From DYJK01 sp964464825 (GTDB taxonomy: Bacteria > Bacteroidota > Ignavibacteria > Ignavibacteriales > Melioribacteraceae), in NCBI GenBank assembly GCA_964464825.1, contig CAYXKL010000001.1, positions 124,001 to 188,000 on the forward strand: a stretch of DNA of 64,000 nucleotides, in the 5' to 3' direction. The notes beneath the pieces are model-generated. The model did no database searches, was not told where the DNA came from, and was given only the letters and a program-made list of their open reading frames with translations. Both the position numbers and the translations under genes were made by a program. Below are positions 44,042-52,986 of this stretch, in pieces (position 1 is the first letter of the stretch; every line of letters starts with the position of its first letter).

Positions 44042-47000
44042 ATGAACAACACATTACAAGAGATACATAAAAAGCTTCTCTCAGTAATCGAAAAAGAAAA
44101 AAGAAGAGACGGGTTAAATAAGCTTCTTACTTTATTAATAGTACTCTCTGTTTTCTTTTTTATGACCGTTCTTTTGGAATCATTTTTCAATTTCAATTCG
44201 GTCATCCGCACTTATTTATTTTTAGGAATGGTTATCGGTGCGCTTTTATTTGTTTTTATATTTCTTATTTATTCCGTTTTAAAAGATTTACTTTATTATG
44301 TAAAACCAGATTATATAAAAACAGCAAGAATTATTGGTAATAATTTCCCCGAAATAAGAGACGAACTGGCGAATGCTCTTCAATTAATTGAGAATAAATC
44401 CGATCTGCACTCCACAGAGCTAATTGAAGCGGCATATTTACGTATTTATAACAAAACAAAAAATGCAAACTTTAATTCAATCATCAATTTCAATCAAACT
44501 AAAAAATTATTTAAGATATGTCTGTTAACTTTGATAATTACATTCCTTATTATTTTTTTAATACCAGAATTTAATTATGCGGCATACCGTTTATTGAATT
44601 TTGAGTCTGACTTCACTCCGCCTCCTAAATTCAGCTTTATAGTTCTCCCCGGAAATATTAATGCTACAAAGGGTGATAATGTAAATTTATCTGTTGAGGT
44701 TTTGGGTCAAATTCCTGATGAAATATTTTTATCAACCAGAACCGAAGAGGAATCAGAATTTACAGATCATGAATTAAGTGCCGATTCTTTAGGAAAATTC
44801 CATTTTGAAATTTTCTCAATCAAAAGCTCAGTTGAATATTTTGCACATGCTGATAATATTGAAAGCAGTAGATTCAAAATAGATGTAATTAACCGGCCGA
44901 TAATTACTTTTTTAGAAGCCACTATAACACCGCCAGCATATTCGAGATTGCCGCAAATAATACAAAAAGACAATGGCAACATTACTGCACTACCCGGTAG
45001 CCGCGTAAATATTAAGATCGGCTCTTCAAAAGAGATTAAAAAAGCTGTTATTAATTTTAGCGATAGTACAAATTTGGAAATGAAATCAGCTGGCCAATCT
45101 GCTTCTTCAACATTTTCGATAAATAAAAATATTCAGTATAAAATTTATTTAGAGGACAATAAAAATAATTCTAACTCCGATCCTATCTTGTACAACATTA
45201 ATACTCTAACCGATGAACTTCCTTCAATAGAAATTTTATCTCCTAATCAAAATGTGAAGCTAGGAACAAATGGGATACTTTCACTTGCCATAAAAATTCA
45301 AGACGATTACGGTTTTAGCAATTTGAATCTTAATTACACCCTTTCTGCTTCTGAGTATAGAGAAATATCCGATACCTATACTACCTTTCCCTTGGCCTTC
45401 CGTAAAGATTCTAAGGAAGATGAAATTTATTTTCTTTGGGATCTCAATGATTTATATCTGGCAGAAGGTGAAATTTTAACATATTATACTGAAGTCTTCG
45501 ACAATGATAATATTAATGGTCCGAAGTCATCACGATCAGCATTATTTACTATTCAAGTTCCTTCGCTGGATGAATTATTCCAGCAAGCTGATAATACGCA
45601 CGAACAATCATTAGACGAACTAACAGAAGTTCTTAAAGAAGCTGAATTGCTCAACAAAGAATTAGAAAATATCAGCAACGATCTTAAACAAAAGAGCAAA
45701 GAAATTTCATGGCAAGAAAAAGAAAGGATAGAGAAAGCAGCGGAAATATTTAAGGAGATTACCATTAAAGTAGATAATGTTTCCGAAAAATTATCCGACA
45801 TGAAGAATGATTTAATGCAGAATAATCTTTTCTCTGAAGAAACTTTACAAAAGTATATTGAACTTCAAGATTTATTAAATGAGCTCAACAGCGAAGAATT
45901 AAGTGAGGCGCTGCGTAAACTTCAAGAATCTCTGCAAAACTTGATGCGTGATAATGTTCAAATGTCTCTTGAAGAATTAAAAGCCAACGAAAATTACTTT
46001 AAGAAAAGTATTGAACGTACACTAAATCTCTTAAAAAGAATTCAAGTTGAACAAAAGATAGATGAAATGATAAAACGCACCGAAGATATTTCTAACAAAC
46101 TTGACGAACTTAAAACTAAAACCGAACAGACTAATTTAAACAGTAAAAACAATCGTGATGAGTTATCTAAGAAACAAGAAAACTTGACTAATGACCTTAA
46201 CAATTTACAAAAAGAAATGGATTCTCTTACTGAAAAAATGAGTGACCTTTCTGATATGCCTTTAAATGAATTGCAAAAGATGAAAGAAGAATTTGAAAAG
46301 CAGAATAACCAGCAGCTTTCCGAAGAAGCTAAAAAAATGCTGAAGCAAATGGAAAAATTTGAAGCATTAAAAAATCAGCAGCAGTTATCACAAAATTTAG
46401 AAAAGACATCCCAACAGCTTCAATCATTACAAACAGCAATGCAGCAGATGAATCAAATGCAGACTTTTTATGATATGATGAAAATATTAGATGATTTGCT
46501 CACTCTTTCCAAAGAACAAGAGAAATTAAAAAACAGCACCGATCAACTCGGTCCTACCTCGCCTCAATTGAAAGAGAATTCACGCAAGCAGAATGATCTG
46601 CAGAGCAGTCTTAACAAAATATTGAACAACATGAGTAATTTATCTCAAAAAACTTTTTCTATAACACCCGAAATGGGTCGTGCTATTGGTCAAGCAAACT
46701 CGCAGATGCAGCAATCTATAACTTCTATGCAGAACAAGAATGCTGCACTTGCCTCGCAACAGCAAACTAAAGCAATGGGTTTTCTAAATGAAGCTGCTAA
46801 TTTAGTTAAAGCCGGTATTGATCAAATGATGAGCGGCGGCGGGCAAGGCGGCGGAATGATGGGGCTTATGCAGCAAATGCAACAGCTATCGCAGCAGCAA
46901 ATGAATCTTAATCAATTAACTCAAATGCTCAATCAGGGACAAATGTCGCAAGAAATGTTGTCGCAAGTTCAGCGTTTGGCGCAACAGCAAGAATTAATTC

Positions 47001-47398
47001 GCAAATCACTTGATCAATTAAATAGAGAGGCGAAGGAATCGGGTGAATCTAAAAAACTTGCTTCTAATCTTGATAAAATACTTGATGAAATGAAAGAAGT
47101 TGTAACAAATCTTCAAACAGAAAAAATTGATGACGATCTTGTAAAACAGCAAGAGAAGATTTTATCAAGAATGCTTGATGCCCAGCGCTCTATCAATGAA
47201 AGAGACTATGAGAAAGATAGAAAATCGAACACCGGCACAAATATATCCCGAACATCTCCGCCGGAATTGATTCTGAAAACTGAGGAAGGAAAAAATAGAT
47301 TAAGAGACGAAATGATGAAAGCTATCCGTGAAGGTTATAAAAAAGATTATGAGGAGTTGATCAGAAAGTATTTTGAAGCACTAGAAAAAAACCAATAG
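44042..47398 (+). CDS. DUF4175-type large membrane protein with Gln/Met-rich coiled coil
   Basis: 1118 residues. Two membrane helices near residues 22-80 and a third near 155-175 anchor it. An Ig-like region follows (LPGNINATKGDNVNLSVEVL and ATITPPAYSRLPQ), then from ~500 a very long coiled coil with Gln and Met repeats (MQQMQQLSQQQMNLNQLTQM at about residue 940) and a Gly-rich patch. Similar proteins in Bacteroidetes/Chlorobi occur beside MoxR-type AAA and Bat proteins, absent here apart from DUF4159. I infer a cell-envelope scaffold role only from layout. A hairpin follows the stop at 47402. Confidence 0.85.
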   Translation: MNNTLQEIHKKLLSVIEKEKRRDGLNKLLTLLIVLSVFFFMTVLLESFFNFNSVIRTYLFLGMVIGALLFVFIFLIYSVLKDLLYYVKPDYIKTARIIGNNFPEIRDELANALQLIENKSDLHSTELIEAAYLRIYNKTKNANFNSIINFNQTKKLFKICLLTLIITFLIIFLIPEFNYAAYRLLNFESDFTPPPKFSFIVLPGNINATKGDNVNLSVEVLGQIPDEIFLSTRTEEESEFTDHELSADSLGKFHFEIFSIKSSVEYFAHADNIESSRFKIDVINRPIITFLEATITPPAYSRLPQIIQKDNGNITALPGSRVNIKIGSSKEIKKAVINFSDSTNLEMKSAGQSASSTFSINKNIQYKIYLEDNKNNSNSDPILYNINTLTDELPSIEILSPNQNVKLGTNGILSLAIKIQDDYGFSNLNLNYTLSASEYREISDTYTTFPLAFRKDSKEDEIYFLWDLNDLYLAEGEILTYYTEVFDNDNINGPKSSRSALFTIQVPSLDELFQQADNTHEQSLDELTEVLKEAELLNKELENISNDLKQKSKEISWQEKERIEKAAEIFKEITIKVDNVSEKLSDMKNDLMQNNLFSEETLQKYIELQDLLNELNSEELSEALRKLQESLQNLMRDNVQMSLEELKANENYFKKSIERTLNLLKRIQVEQKIDEMIKRTEDISNKLDELKTKTEQTNLNSKNNRDELSKKQENLTNDLNNLQKEMDSLTEKMSDLSDMPLNELQKMKEEFEKQNNQQLSEEAKKMLKQMEKFEALKNQQQLSQNLEKTSQQLQSLQTAMQQMNQMQTFYDMMKILDDLLTLSKEQEKLKNSTDQLGPTSPQLKENSRKQNDLQSSLNKILNNMSNLSQKTFSITPEMGRAIGQANSQMQQSITSMQNKNAALASQQQTKAMGFLNEAANLVKAGIDQMMSGGGQGGGMMGLMQQMQQLSQQQMNLNQLTQMLNQGQMSQEMLSQVQRLAQQQELIRKSLDQLNREAKESGESKKLASNLDKILDEMKEVVTNLQTEKIDDDLVKQQEKILSRMLDAQRSINERDYEKDRKSNTGTNISRTSPPELILKTEEGKNRLRDEMMKAIREGYKKDYEELIRKYFEALEKNQ

Positions 47399-47401
47399 TG
47401 C

Positions 47402-47442
47402 CTTTTGCGTTTTCAAAAAAAATTAATTCTTGAAAGCAAAAG
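47402..47442 (+). terminator. Hairpin after the DUF4175 gene
   Basis: CTTTTGC pairs with GCAAAAG, and inside it TTTCAA pairs with TTGAAA, with small bulges and an AT-rich loop. It starts 4 bases after the stop. There is no U-tract right after it, so it is only a fair terminator. Confidence 0.5.
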
Positions 47443-47552
47443 AACATCAAAAATTAAGAGTGCCTTTAAATAATATTCTTTAAATAATTCTATTCATCTA
47501 CTTCTTATAGGTCGAGCAATATGCCCAACCTACATTCAATAATTATTTATTA

Positions 47553-48170
47553 TTAATCCCACTTCAGATATTTTGCATCGCCCAATAGTTCTTGTACTCT
47601 TCTCGCAACAATTTCATTCTTGTTCTGCTTTCTTGCTATAAGCGATTCTTTTAATTCCTGAAGTCTTTTTTCGAGTTGTTTTACTTCTTCTTGTTTCTTT
47701 AATTCTTTAATATCAAATAATTCAGAAAGTTTAGATGAAAGTTCACTCTTAATTTTCGACTGATTTCCGCTATCGGCATTTTTATATTTCAATGCAAGCA
47801 GTTCAACATCAATTTCTAATTCTTTCTGCTTTTTTGTTTCCTCCGTCTGTTTTCTGAAATCCAGAACTGCTGGAGTGTTTTTATCCCAATATGTCAATGC
47901 GCCATAAAAAGTTGTTTCTCGTAGAAGCTGATTATACTTATTCTTATTTAGTTTTTTTATCTCTTCAAGTTTTGTTCTTGTTTCGGGAGAAAGATTTTTA
48001 AGCAGTTTTTCCTCCTCCTCTTTTGTTAAATCACCACTGTAGACTGACATTAATTCGTTGTAAACACGCTCACTTCTATCTGAATGGCCGGAACTAACTT
48101 GTGAATAAAGTTTTGTTGCCGGCATCAGTATTAAAAATATCAGTATAATTATTACTATTTGTTTTTTCAT
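47553..48170 (-). CDS. Exported coiled-coil protein in the ECF sigma operon
   Basis: 205 residues. A signal peptide (IVIIILIFLILMPATKLYSQ) is followed by a highly charged, Lys/Glu-rich helical region (KEEEEKLLKNLSPETRTKLEEIK). Such small periplasmic helical proteins after an anti-sigma factor resemble Spy/CpxP/ZraP-type envelope chaperones, but no LTxxQ motif is seen. Function is inferred from its place as the last gene of sigma > anti-sigma > this gene, 22 bases after the anti-sigma factor. Confidence 0.7.
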   Translation of the reverse strand: MKKQIVIIILIFLILMPATKLYSQVSSGHSDRSERVYNELMSVYSGDLTKEEEEKLLKNLSPETRTKLEEIKKLNKNKYNQLLRETTFYGALTYWDKNTPAVLDFRKQTEETKKQKELEIDVELLALKYKNADSGNQSKIKSELSSKLSELFDIKELKKQEEVKQLEKRLQELKESLIARKQNKNEIVARRVQELLGDAKYLKWD

Positions 48171-48192
48171 TGCTAGCTCCTTTAATTAAAAT

Positions 48193-48759
48193 TTAAAAAG
48201 AATAAGGATCGGATTCCTTTTCTAATTTTTCTAAATGTCTGTTTATTAAATCCGTTTCACTATCCCATGTATTCATATTTTGAGATTGAATAAACTCAAT
48301 TCCTTTTTTTATGTCGTCCATTTGAGATGATATATTTTCACCTTCCCAATCAAGAATATCCTTCCCGACTGATTTAATAGTGTTTGGTTTATCGGATAAA
48401 AGCGAGACAACAACTGCTATTATTACCAGGACGCTTGCAAAAGAAATTTTGCCAAAATGAATAAATCTTTCTTTTCTACTTTTTTCTATTAAAATGAATT
48501 TATTCCAATATCCGTTTTGTTTTTTCTTAACGGCATCATTAATCATTTTTTCAAAAACATCATCACTTAAATCTATCTCTGTAATTTCTTCTGCTATTGA
48601 TAAAACATTCTCAGTTTCCAACAATAGTTTTTTACAACTGTCACAGTTTTTCAGATGTTCGCGTAATAATTCTTTCCTATCTACGGGGAGAGCATTATCG
48701 ATATACAAAAATATTTCTTGATCGAATATTTTACACAAAAGCTTTCCATTACTTTGCAT
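48193..48759 (-). CDS. Zinc-finger anti-sigma factor
   Basis: 188 residues from the ATG at 48759. The N-terminus has a zinc-binding ZAS-like motif (LREHLKNCDSCKKLLLE: His-x3-Cys-x2-Cys). A single membrane helix near residues 110-130 (FASVLVIIAVVVSLLSD) follows, then a periplasmic tail. Anti-sigma factors of this shape hold an ECF sigma factor at the membrane. The start overlaps the sigma gene by 11 bases, so the two are coupled. Confidence 0.9.
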   Translation of the reverse strand: MQSNGKLLCKIFDQEIFLYIDNALPVDRKELLREHLKNCDSCKKLLLETENVLSIAEEITEIDLSDDVFEKMINDAVKKKQNGYWNKFILIEKSRKERFIHFGKISFASVLVIIAVVVSLLSDKPNTIKSVGKDILDWEGENISSQMDDIKKGIEFIQSQNMNTWDSETDLINRHLEKLEKESDPYSF

Positions 48760-49300
48760 CGTAAACACCAATAAATTTTTTTATTTTTTTAATAGAATAA
48801 TGCATGTGGGATAGAACAGTATTTAGCGGTTCTCCGGTAATTTCTGCAATTTCTTTGAATGTTAATTCGCCATTAATTCTTAATAAAAACACTTCTCTTT
48901 GTTTTACGGGAAGAATTTCGACTGCTTTAAGAAGTTTTTCTTCTGATTCTTTTTCTATTAATATAGAATGCGGATTACCATTGCCGAGGATTGTTTCTAC
49001 ATTTTCCGTATCATCTAACATTTTATCTTTATGTTTTTTACGCAGCATATCCACGGCTGTGTTGTGAGCAATAGAAAAGAGCCATGATGAAAATTTATTT
49101 TGTTCGTTATATTTTGGTAATGAGCACCACACTTTGATTAATATCTCCTGAAAAATATCCTCTGACAAATTTTTATCTCCGCTGAATCTATATAGATATG
49201 AAAACAGCTTTTTTCTGTAAAGCTTTACCAGATCTCCAAATGCTGCAGATTCCCCCTTTCTGCATCTCTCAATGAGCATGCTTTCACTTATTAGACTCAT
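48749..49300 (-). CDS. ECF-type RNA polymerase sigma factor
   Basis: 183 residues. Region 2 is AAFGDLVKLYRKKLFSYLYRF and DIFQEILIKVWCSLPKY; region 4 is LPVKQREVFLLRINGELTFKEIAEITGEPLNTVLSHMHYSIKKIK, the -35-binding helix-turn-helix. It is a RpoE-like extracytoplasmic-function factor and is co-transcribed with its anti-sigma factor; autoregulation is usual for the family but no promoter could be read. Confidence 0.93.
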   Translation of the reverse strand: MSLISESMLIERCRKGESAAFGDLVKLYRKKLFSYLYRFSGDKNLSEDIFQEILIKVWCSLPKYNEQNKFSSWLFSIAHNTAVDMLRKKHKDKMLDDTENVETILGNGNPHSILIEKESEEKLLKAVEILPVKQREVFLLRINGELTFKEIAEITGEPLNTVLSHMHYSIKKIKKFIGVYDAK

Positions 49301-49477
49301 ACTCTCGCTTTTTCTATTACTGTAAACGATATGGCTTGCTGTTTTATTGTATTAACAGATTTAATCTTTTTTGATAATAATTAGACGCTTGAAATGGTTT
49401 ATTTGATATGATATTGTAGCTCCAGTAAGTTCGGGGGAGTATTTACATAAAAATTATTATAAGAATCTATTCTATTC

Positions 49478-50080
49478 TTAATTTAATGCCATCCGGTTCA
49501 AAAAATCTTTTGAGCCGGAGCCCAAACTTAAAACCGTTTTCATTGCTTGCTCTATTGGATAATCAATTTTTATTACAAACTCTTTTTTAATGTGATAAAT
49601 ATATCCACCGGTTGGCGCCGGTGCAGACGGAATAAAAACAGTAATATAATCGTTGTCACTTTCGTCTGTAATAAAAGCCGTGATCATTGTATCATTGCCA
49701 AATGGCTTTACTAATGCAACAGATTTGAAAATTAATTTATCCCCTCCAAATAATTGAATAACTGTTTCTTTAATTATTCGATATAACGGGATTCGTTTTA
49801 AAAACCGCTCTTCAAAAATGTGAAAGAAAAATTTTCCGATTCTTGTCTGTACCAATAAACCAACAATAAAAAAGAGAAGTAAAATTATTACTATTGCCGT
49901 AGCAGATGCAGCGAGCTCGCTGAATTGTGTGGTTTCGGTTAATATGTTGGTTATCGGACGGACTTTGTCTATCAACGTATCATAAAGCCATCCTAAAACA
50001 AAAATCAAAACTATAATAGGCAGCACAACAAGAAATCCGCCGAATAATGTTGTTTTTATAAATGATTTTATCTTTTCCAT
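49478..50080 (-). CDS. DUF502 family membrane protein
   Basis: 200 residues. Two membrane helices (about 10-32 and 58-80, FGGFLVVLPIIVLIFVLGWLYD and AIVIILLLFFIVGLLVQT) and the DUF502 hallmark PSAPAPTGGYIYHIKKEF. DUF502 proteins are widespread, some called COV-like, with no settled role. The gene seems to be on its own transcript. Confidence 0.9.
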   Translation of the reverse strand: MEKIKSFIKTTLFGGFLVVLPIIVLIFVLGWLYDTLIDKVRPITNILTETTQFSELAASATAIVIILLLFFIVGLLVQTRIGKFFFHIFEERFLKRIPLYRIIKETVIQLFGGDKLIFKSVALVKPFGNDTMITAFITDESDNDYITVFIPSAPAPTGGYIYHIKKEFVIKIDYPIEQAMKTVLSLGSGSKDFLNRMALN

Positions 50081-50178
50081 TATTTCCTCCGTAAACCTTG
50101 TAAAGTGATTATCACATAATCAAAATTAATGAATTAAGCGGAAGGAATTTAGTTTGATAAACTGAATTGTAAAATTTA

Positions 50179-50202
50179 ATGGGTCTCTTTGTTAAGACCC
50201 AT
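50179..50202 (-). terminator. Terminator after the VOC gene
   Basis: ATGGGTCT pairs with AGACCCAT (8 bp) around an 8-base loop. On the minus strand it is followed by AAATTTTA. It lies 12 bases after the VOC gene stop. Confidence 0.7.
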
Positions 50203-50213
50203 AAAATTAAATG

Positions 50214-50582
50214 TTAATGCTGAGAATGGAATGCGACTCTGTTTCCTTCTGAATCAACAAAGAATGCCATGTAACCAATATCATCTGTAATTTTTGTTTT
50301 GGGCATAATAATTTTACCGCCGGCAGCTTCAACTTTAGAAAGAGGAATGCTTAAATCATCATTACCATTCAAGTAAATTACTGCACCTTCTAAAGTTGGT
50401 TTGTATCCTTCGCCTTCTACAAGCGCACCGCTAACTCCTTCTCCTTCCATAGGGAAGAATGCCATTTTGTAGCCCATCATTTCCGTTTGCTGGAATTCAC
50501 CTCCTATGATTTGAGTGTAGAATTTTACTGCTCTGTTTATATCCGTTGCTGGAATTTCAAACCAGTTTAAAACATTTGCCAT
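50214..50582 (-). CDS. VOC-family (glyoxalase-like) protein
   Basis: 122 residues with the VOC fold: VLNWFEIPATDINRAVKFYTQIIGGEF, then GALVEGEGYKP, and a C-terminal GYMAFFVDSEGNRVAFHS. The family covers glyoxalase I, dioxygenases and resistance proteins; the metal ligands are unclear here. It has its own terminator, 130 bases from the CDF gene. Confidence 0.92.
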   Translation of the reverse strand: MANVLNWFEIPATDINRAVKFYTQIIGGEFQQTEMMGYKMAFFPMEGEGVSGALVEGEGYKPTLEGAVIYLNGNDDLSIPLSKVEAAGGKIIMPKTKITDDIGYMAFFVDSEGNRVAFHSQH

Positions 50583-50712
50583 AAAACCCTCCCATTGTTT
50601 TTTAGTGAGGATGGAAAATCTGAACTAAAAATTTCTAAATCAATGATAAACTAAGTGCCGTTTATTAAATTATTATTATCGGGAATAATAAAATCTTAAT
50701 ACGGTTTAAAGA

Positions 50713-51624
50713 TCATTTGTGTTTTCCAAGCAGTCCAACGTCCGGGCATTGGTTGCACTCGAATTGAAGCGTGATGTGATGAATTTCAAATTTATGATGG
50801 AGTGCTTCTTCAATGTTATTCCGGAGCGAATCACTTTCACTAATCTTCATATCATTTACATTGATATGCGCTTCTAAGTGAATATCATTATCTCCAACCA
50901 TCCACATATGTATGTGATGTATATTATCAACTTCGCTGAACTTTTCGACTTCTTTTTTTATTTCTTCAATCGAAATATTCGGTGGAGCTCCTTCCATCAG
51001 AACATGAATCGCTTCTTCAAGAATTGTGTAGCTCTCTTTAATTATATAGATACCGATAAGGATTGTTAGAAGCGGATCAATCCATTTGATATTCCACAAA
51101 GCAATGGCTATTCCGCCGGCTATAACTGCAACAGAAGAAACAGTGTCGCTGAGAAGATGGAGATAAGCAGAGCGAATATTCATGCTGCTGCTTGAATCTC
51201 TTTTTAATAAAAACATTCCAACTAAATTTGCAATCAGTCCGATAGCCGCTATTAAACTCATAATTCCAGCATCAATTTCTTGCGGTTCTAAAAAACGTAT
51301 TACTGCTTCATAAAATAAATAGAAGCAGATTACAATTAAAACTGACGAATTTATAAGTGCCGCAAGTATTTCCGCTCTCTTTAATCCAAACGTATGTTTG
51401 TAAGAGTTATCGTGTGATTTTAACTTCAACGCTATGTAGCTTACAATAATAGAAATTCCATCACTAAAATTATGAAGTGCATCCGATAGCAGCGCTAGAC
51501 TGCCCGATACTATTCCGCCGATGATTTCTGCAATTGTAATTATGAAATTTAAAATAATTGTAAAGAAAAGCCGTCCCTTTACAGAATTTAAATCAACATT
51601 ATTATGTGAATGATTATGTGCCAC
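50713..51624 (-). CDS. Cation diffusion facilitator (CzcD/ZitB-like) metal exporter
   Basis: 303 residues, six membrane helices. The N-terminus is His-rich (AHNHSHNNVD). Metal-site residues are in SLALLSDALHNFSDG (His-x3-Asp) and SAYLHLLSDTVSS. The C-terminal cytoplasmic domain has VDNIHHIHMWMVGDND and HHITLQFECNQCPD. The His-x3-Asp pattern is that of zinc and related metal exporters using the proton gradient. It is divergent from the dGTPase gene. Confidence 0.94.
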   Translation of the reverse strand: MAHNHSHNNVDLNSVKGRLFFTIILNFIITIAEIIGGIVSGSLALLSDALHNFSDGISIIVSYIALKLKSHDNSYKHTFGLKRAEILAALINSSVLIVICFYLFYEAVIRFLEPQEIDAGIMSLIAAIGLIANLVGMFLLKRDSSSSMNIRSAYLHLLSDTVSSVAVIAGGIAIALWNIKWIDPLLTILIGIYIIKESYTILEEAIHVLMEGAPPNISIEEIKKEVEKFSEVDNIHHIHMWMVGDNDIHLEAHINVNDMKISESDSLRNNIEEALHHKFEIHHITLQFECNQCPDVGLLGKHK

Positions 51625-51689
51625 TCTGAATTATCGCTTAATTATTTATTAAATTTATGCTGTCTTTTGCAAAAATCAGAATCATTACA

Positions 51690-52958
51690 ATGAAAAACAA
51701 ATTCTATACTGACTTTGACCTCGAGAGATTGAAAGAGAGCAAACGTGAAAATGATTACCGATCACAATTTCAAATAGACCGAGACCGGATAATTCATTCT
51801 TCCGAATTCAGACGGCTTCAAGGAAAAACCCAAGTTTTTCTTCCAGGCGAATATGATTTCTACCGAACCCGGTTAACCCATTCAATGGAAGTTGCACAAA
51901 TTGGAAGATCAATCTGCAGTTATCTGCTATCAAAAGAGAAAGATTATCTAGATAGCGATTATTTCATCGATCCGGATTTAGTTGAATCAATCTGTCTTGC
52001 ACATGATCTCGGTCATCCGCCCTTCGGTCATTCCGGTGAAAGAACATTAAATACATTGATGAAAAACTACGGTGGTTTTGAGGGGAACGCTCAAACGCTC
52101 CGTTTAATCACCGATATTTTTTACCGTGAAGACGACCATTACCGCGGAATGAATCCAACGCGTGCTTTTCTTGATGGAATTCTTAAATACAAATCTTCTT
52201 TTTCTGATTTCAAAAATCCTTTGAATCATTTTATCTATGATGAGCAGAAAAAACATTCGGATTTTGTTTTTGGAAAACAGAAATTCCCGAAAGAACTTGC
52301 TGATCCTCATAAGCTGAATGAATTCCAGAGTATAGAATGTCAAATAATGGACTGGGCTGATGATACTGCTTATGCAATAAATGATTTGGTTGATAGCATC
52401 TCCGGCGGATTTATAAATATTGCGAAACTACTCCGGTGGCAAAAAGAATATTGCAAAGATGAAATTGAGAACAGTATCATAGAAGAAATTATTGATTGGA
52501 TAAAAACTTCAAAATTCAAACCTAAATTCGGTGCACAGATTGGAATCTTTGTGCGTGCATGCGGACTTACACCGCGGAAGACGTTTATGAACGATTTAAC
52601 CAGCCGATACAAGTACAAACTTGTTGTTGAAAAAGATATTGTTAAACGGGCTAAACTTTACAAAAAAATTTCAGTTGATCTCGTTTTCCGGTCATCCCAG
52701 CTTCATCAGGTTGAATTTAAGGGAAATAGAATGATTGAAAGTATGTTCAAAGTACTGAAGGAAAATTATATTGATAATATGCATAGTACAAAACTGCTTC
52801 CGGATTTTAATGATAACATCATCAGAAAAGAAAAAAATAAAAAATTACGCGCACGTTTGATTTGCGATTACATTGCCGGGATGACAGATTCTTATGCAAT
52901 GAAAACTTACAGACGTTTATTCGATCCCGATTATAGTTCTATTTCTGATCTTGTTTAA
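51690..52958 (+). CDS. Deoxyguanosinetriphosphate triphosphohydrolase family (HD)
   Basis: 422 residues from the ATG at 51690 (KNKFYTDFDLERLKESKRE). HD residues are His64 in YRTRLTHSMEVAQIGRSI and His105/Asp106 in CLAHDLGHPPFGHSGE, plus a later Asp in DWADDTAYAINDLVD. These metal-binding acids and histidines cleave dNTPs to deoxynucleoside and triphosphate in the Dgt family. The in-frame upstream start (51657) has a hydrophobic lead-in not seen in the family and is not used. Confidence 0.93.
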   Translation: MKNKFYTDFDLERLKESKRENDYRSQFQIDRDRIIHSSEFRRLQGKTQVFLPGEYDFYRTRLTHSMEVAQIGRSICSYLLSKEKDYLDSDYFIDPDLVESICLAHDLGHPPFGHSGERTLNTLMKNYGGFEGNAQTLRLITDIFYREDDHYRGMNPTRAFLDGILKYKSSFSDFKNPLNHFIYDEQKKHSDFVFGKQKFPKELADPHKLNEFQSIECQIMDWADDTAYAINDLVDSISGGFINIAKLLRWQKEYCKDEIENSIIEEIIDWIKTSKFKPKFGAQIGIFVRACGLTPRKTFMNDLTSRYKYKLVVEKDIVKRAKLYKKISVDLVFRSSQLHQVEFKGNRMIESMFKVLKENYIDNMHSTKLLPDFNDNIIRKEKNKKLRARLICDYIAGMTDSYAMKTYRRLFDPDYSSISDLV

Positions 52959-52986
52959 GTAAGGTTGATATCATAATAAAACTACA

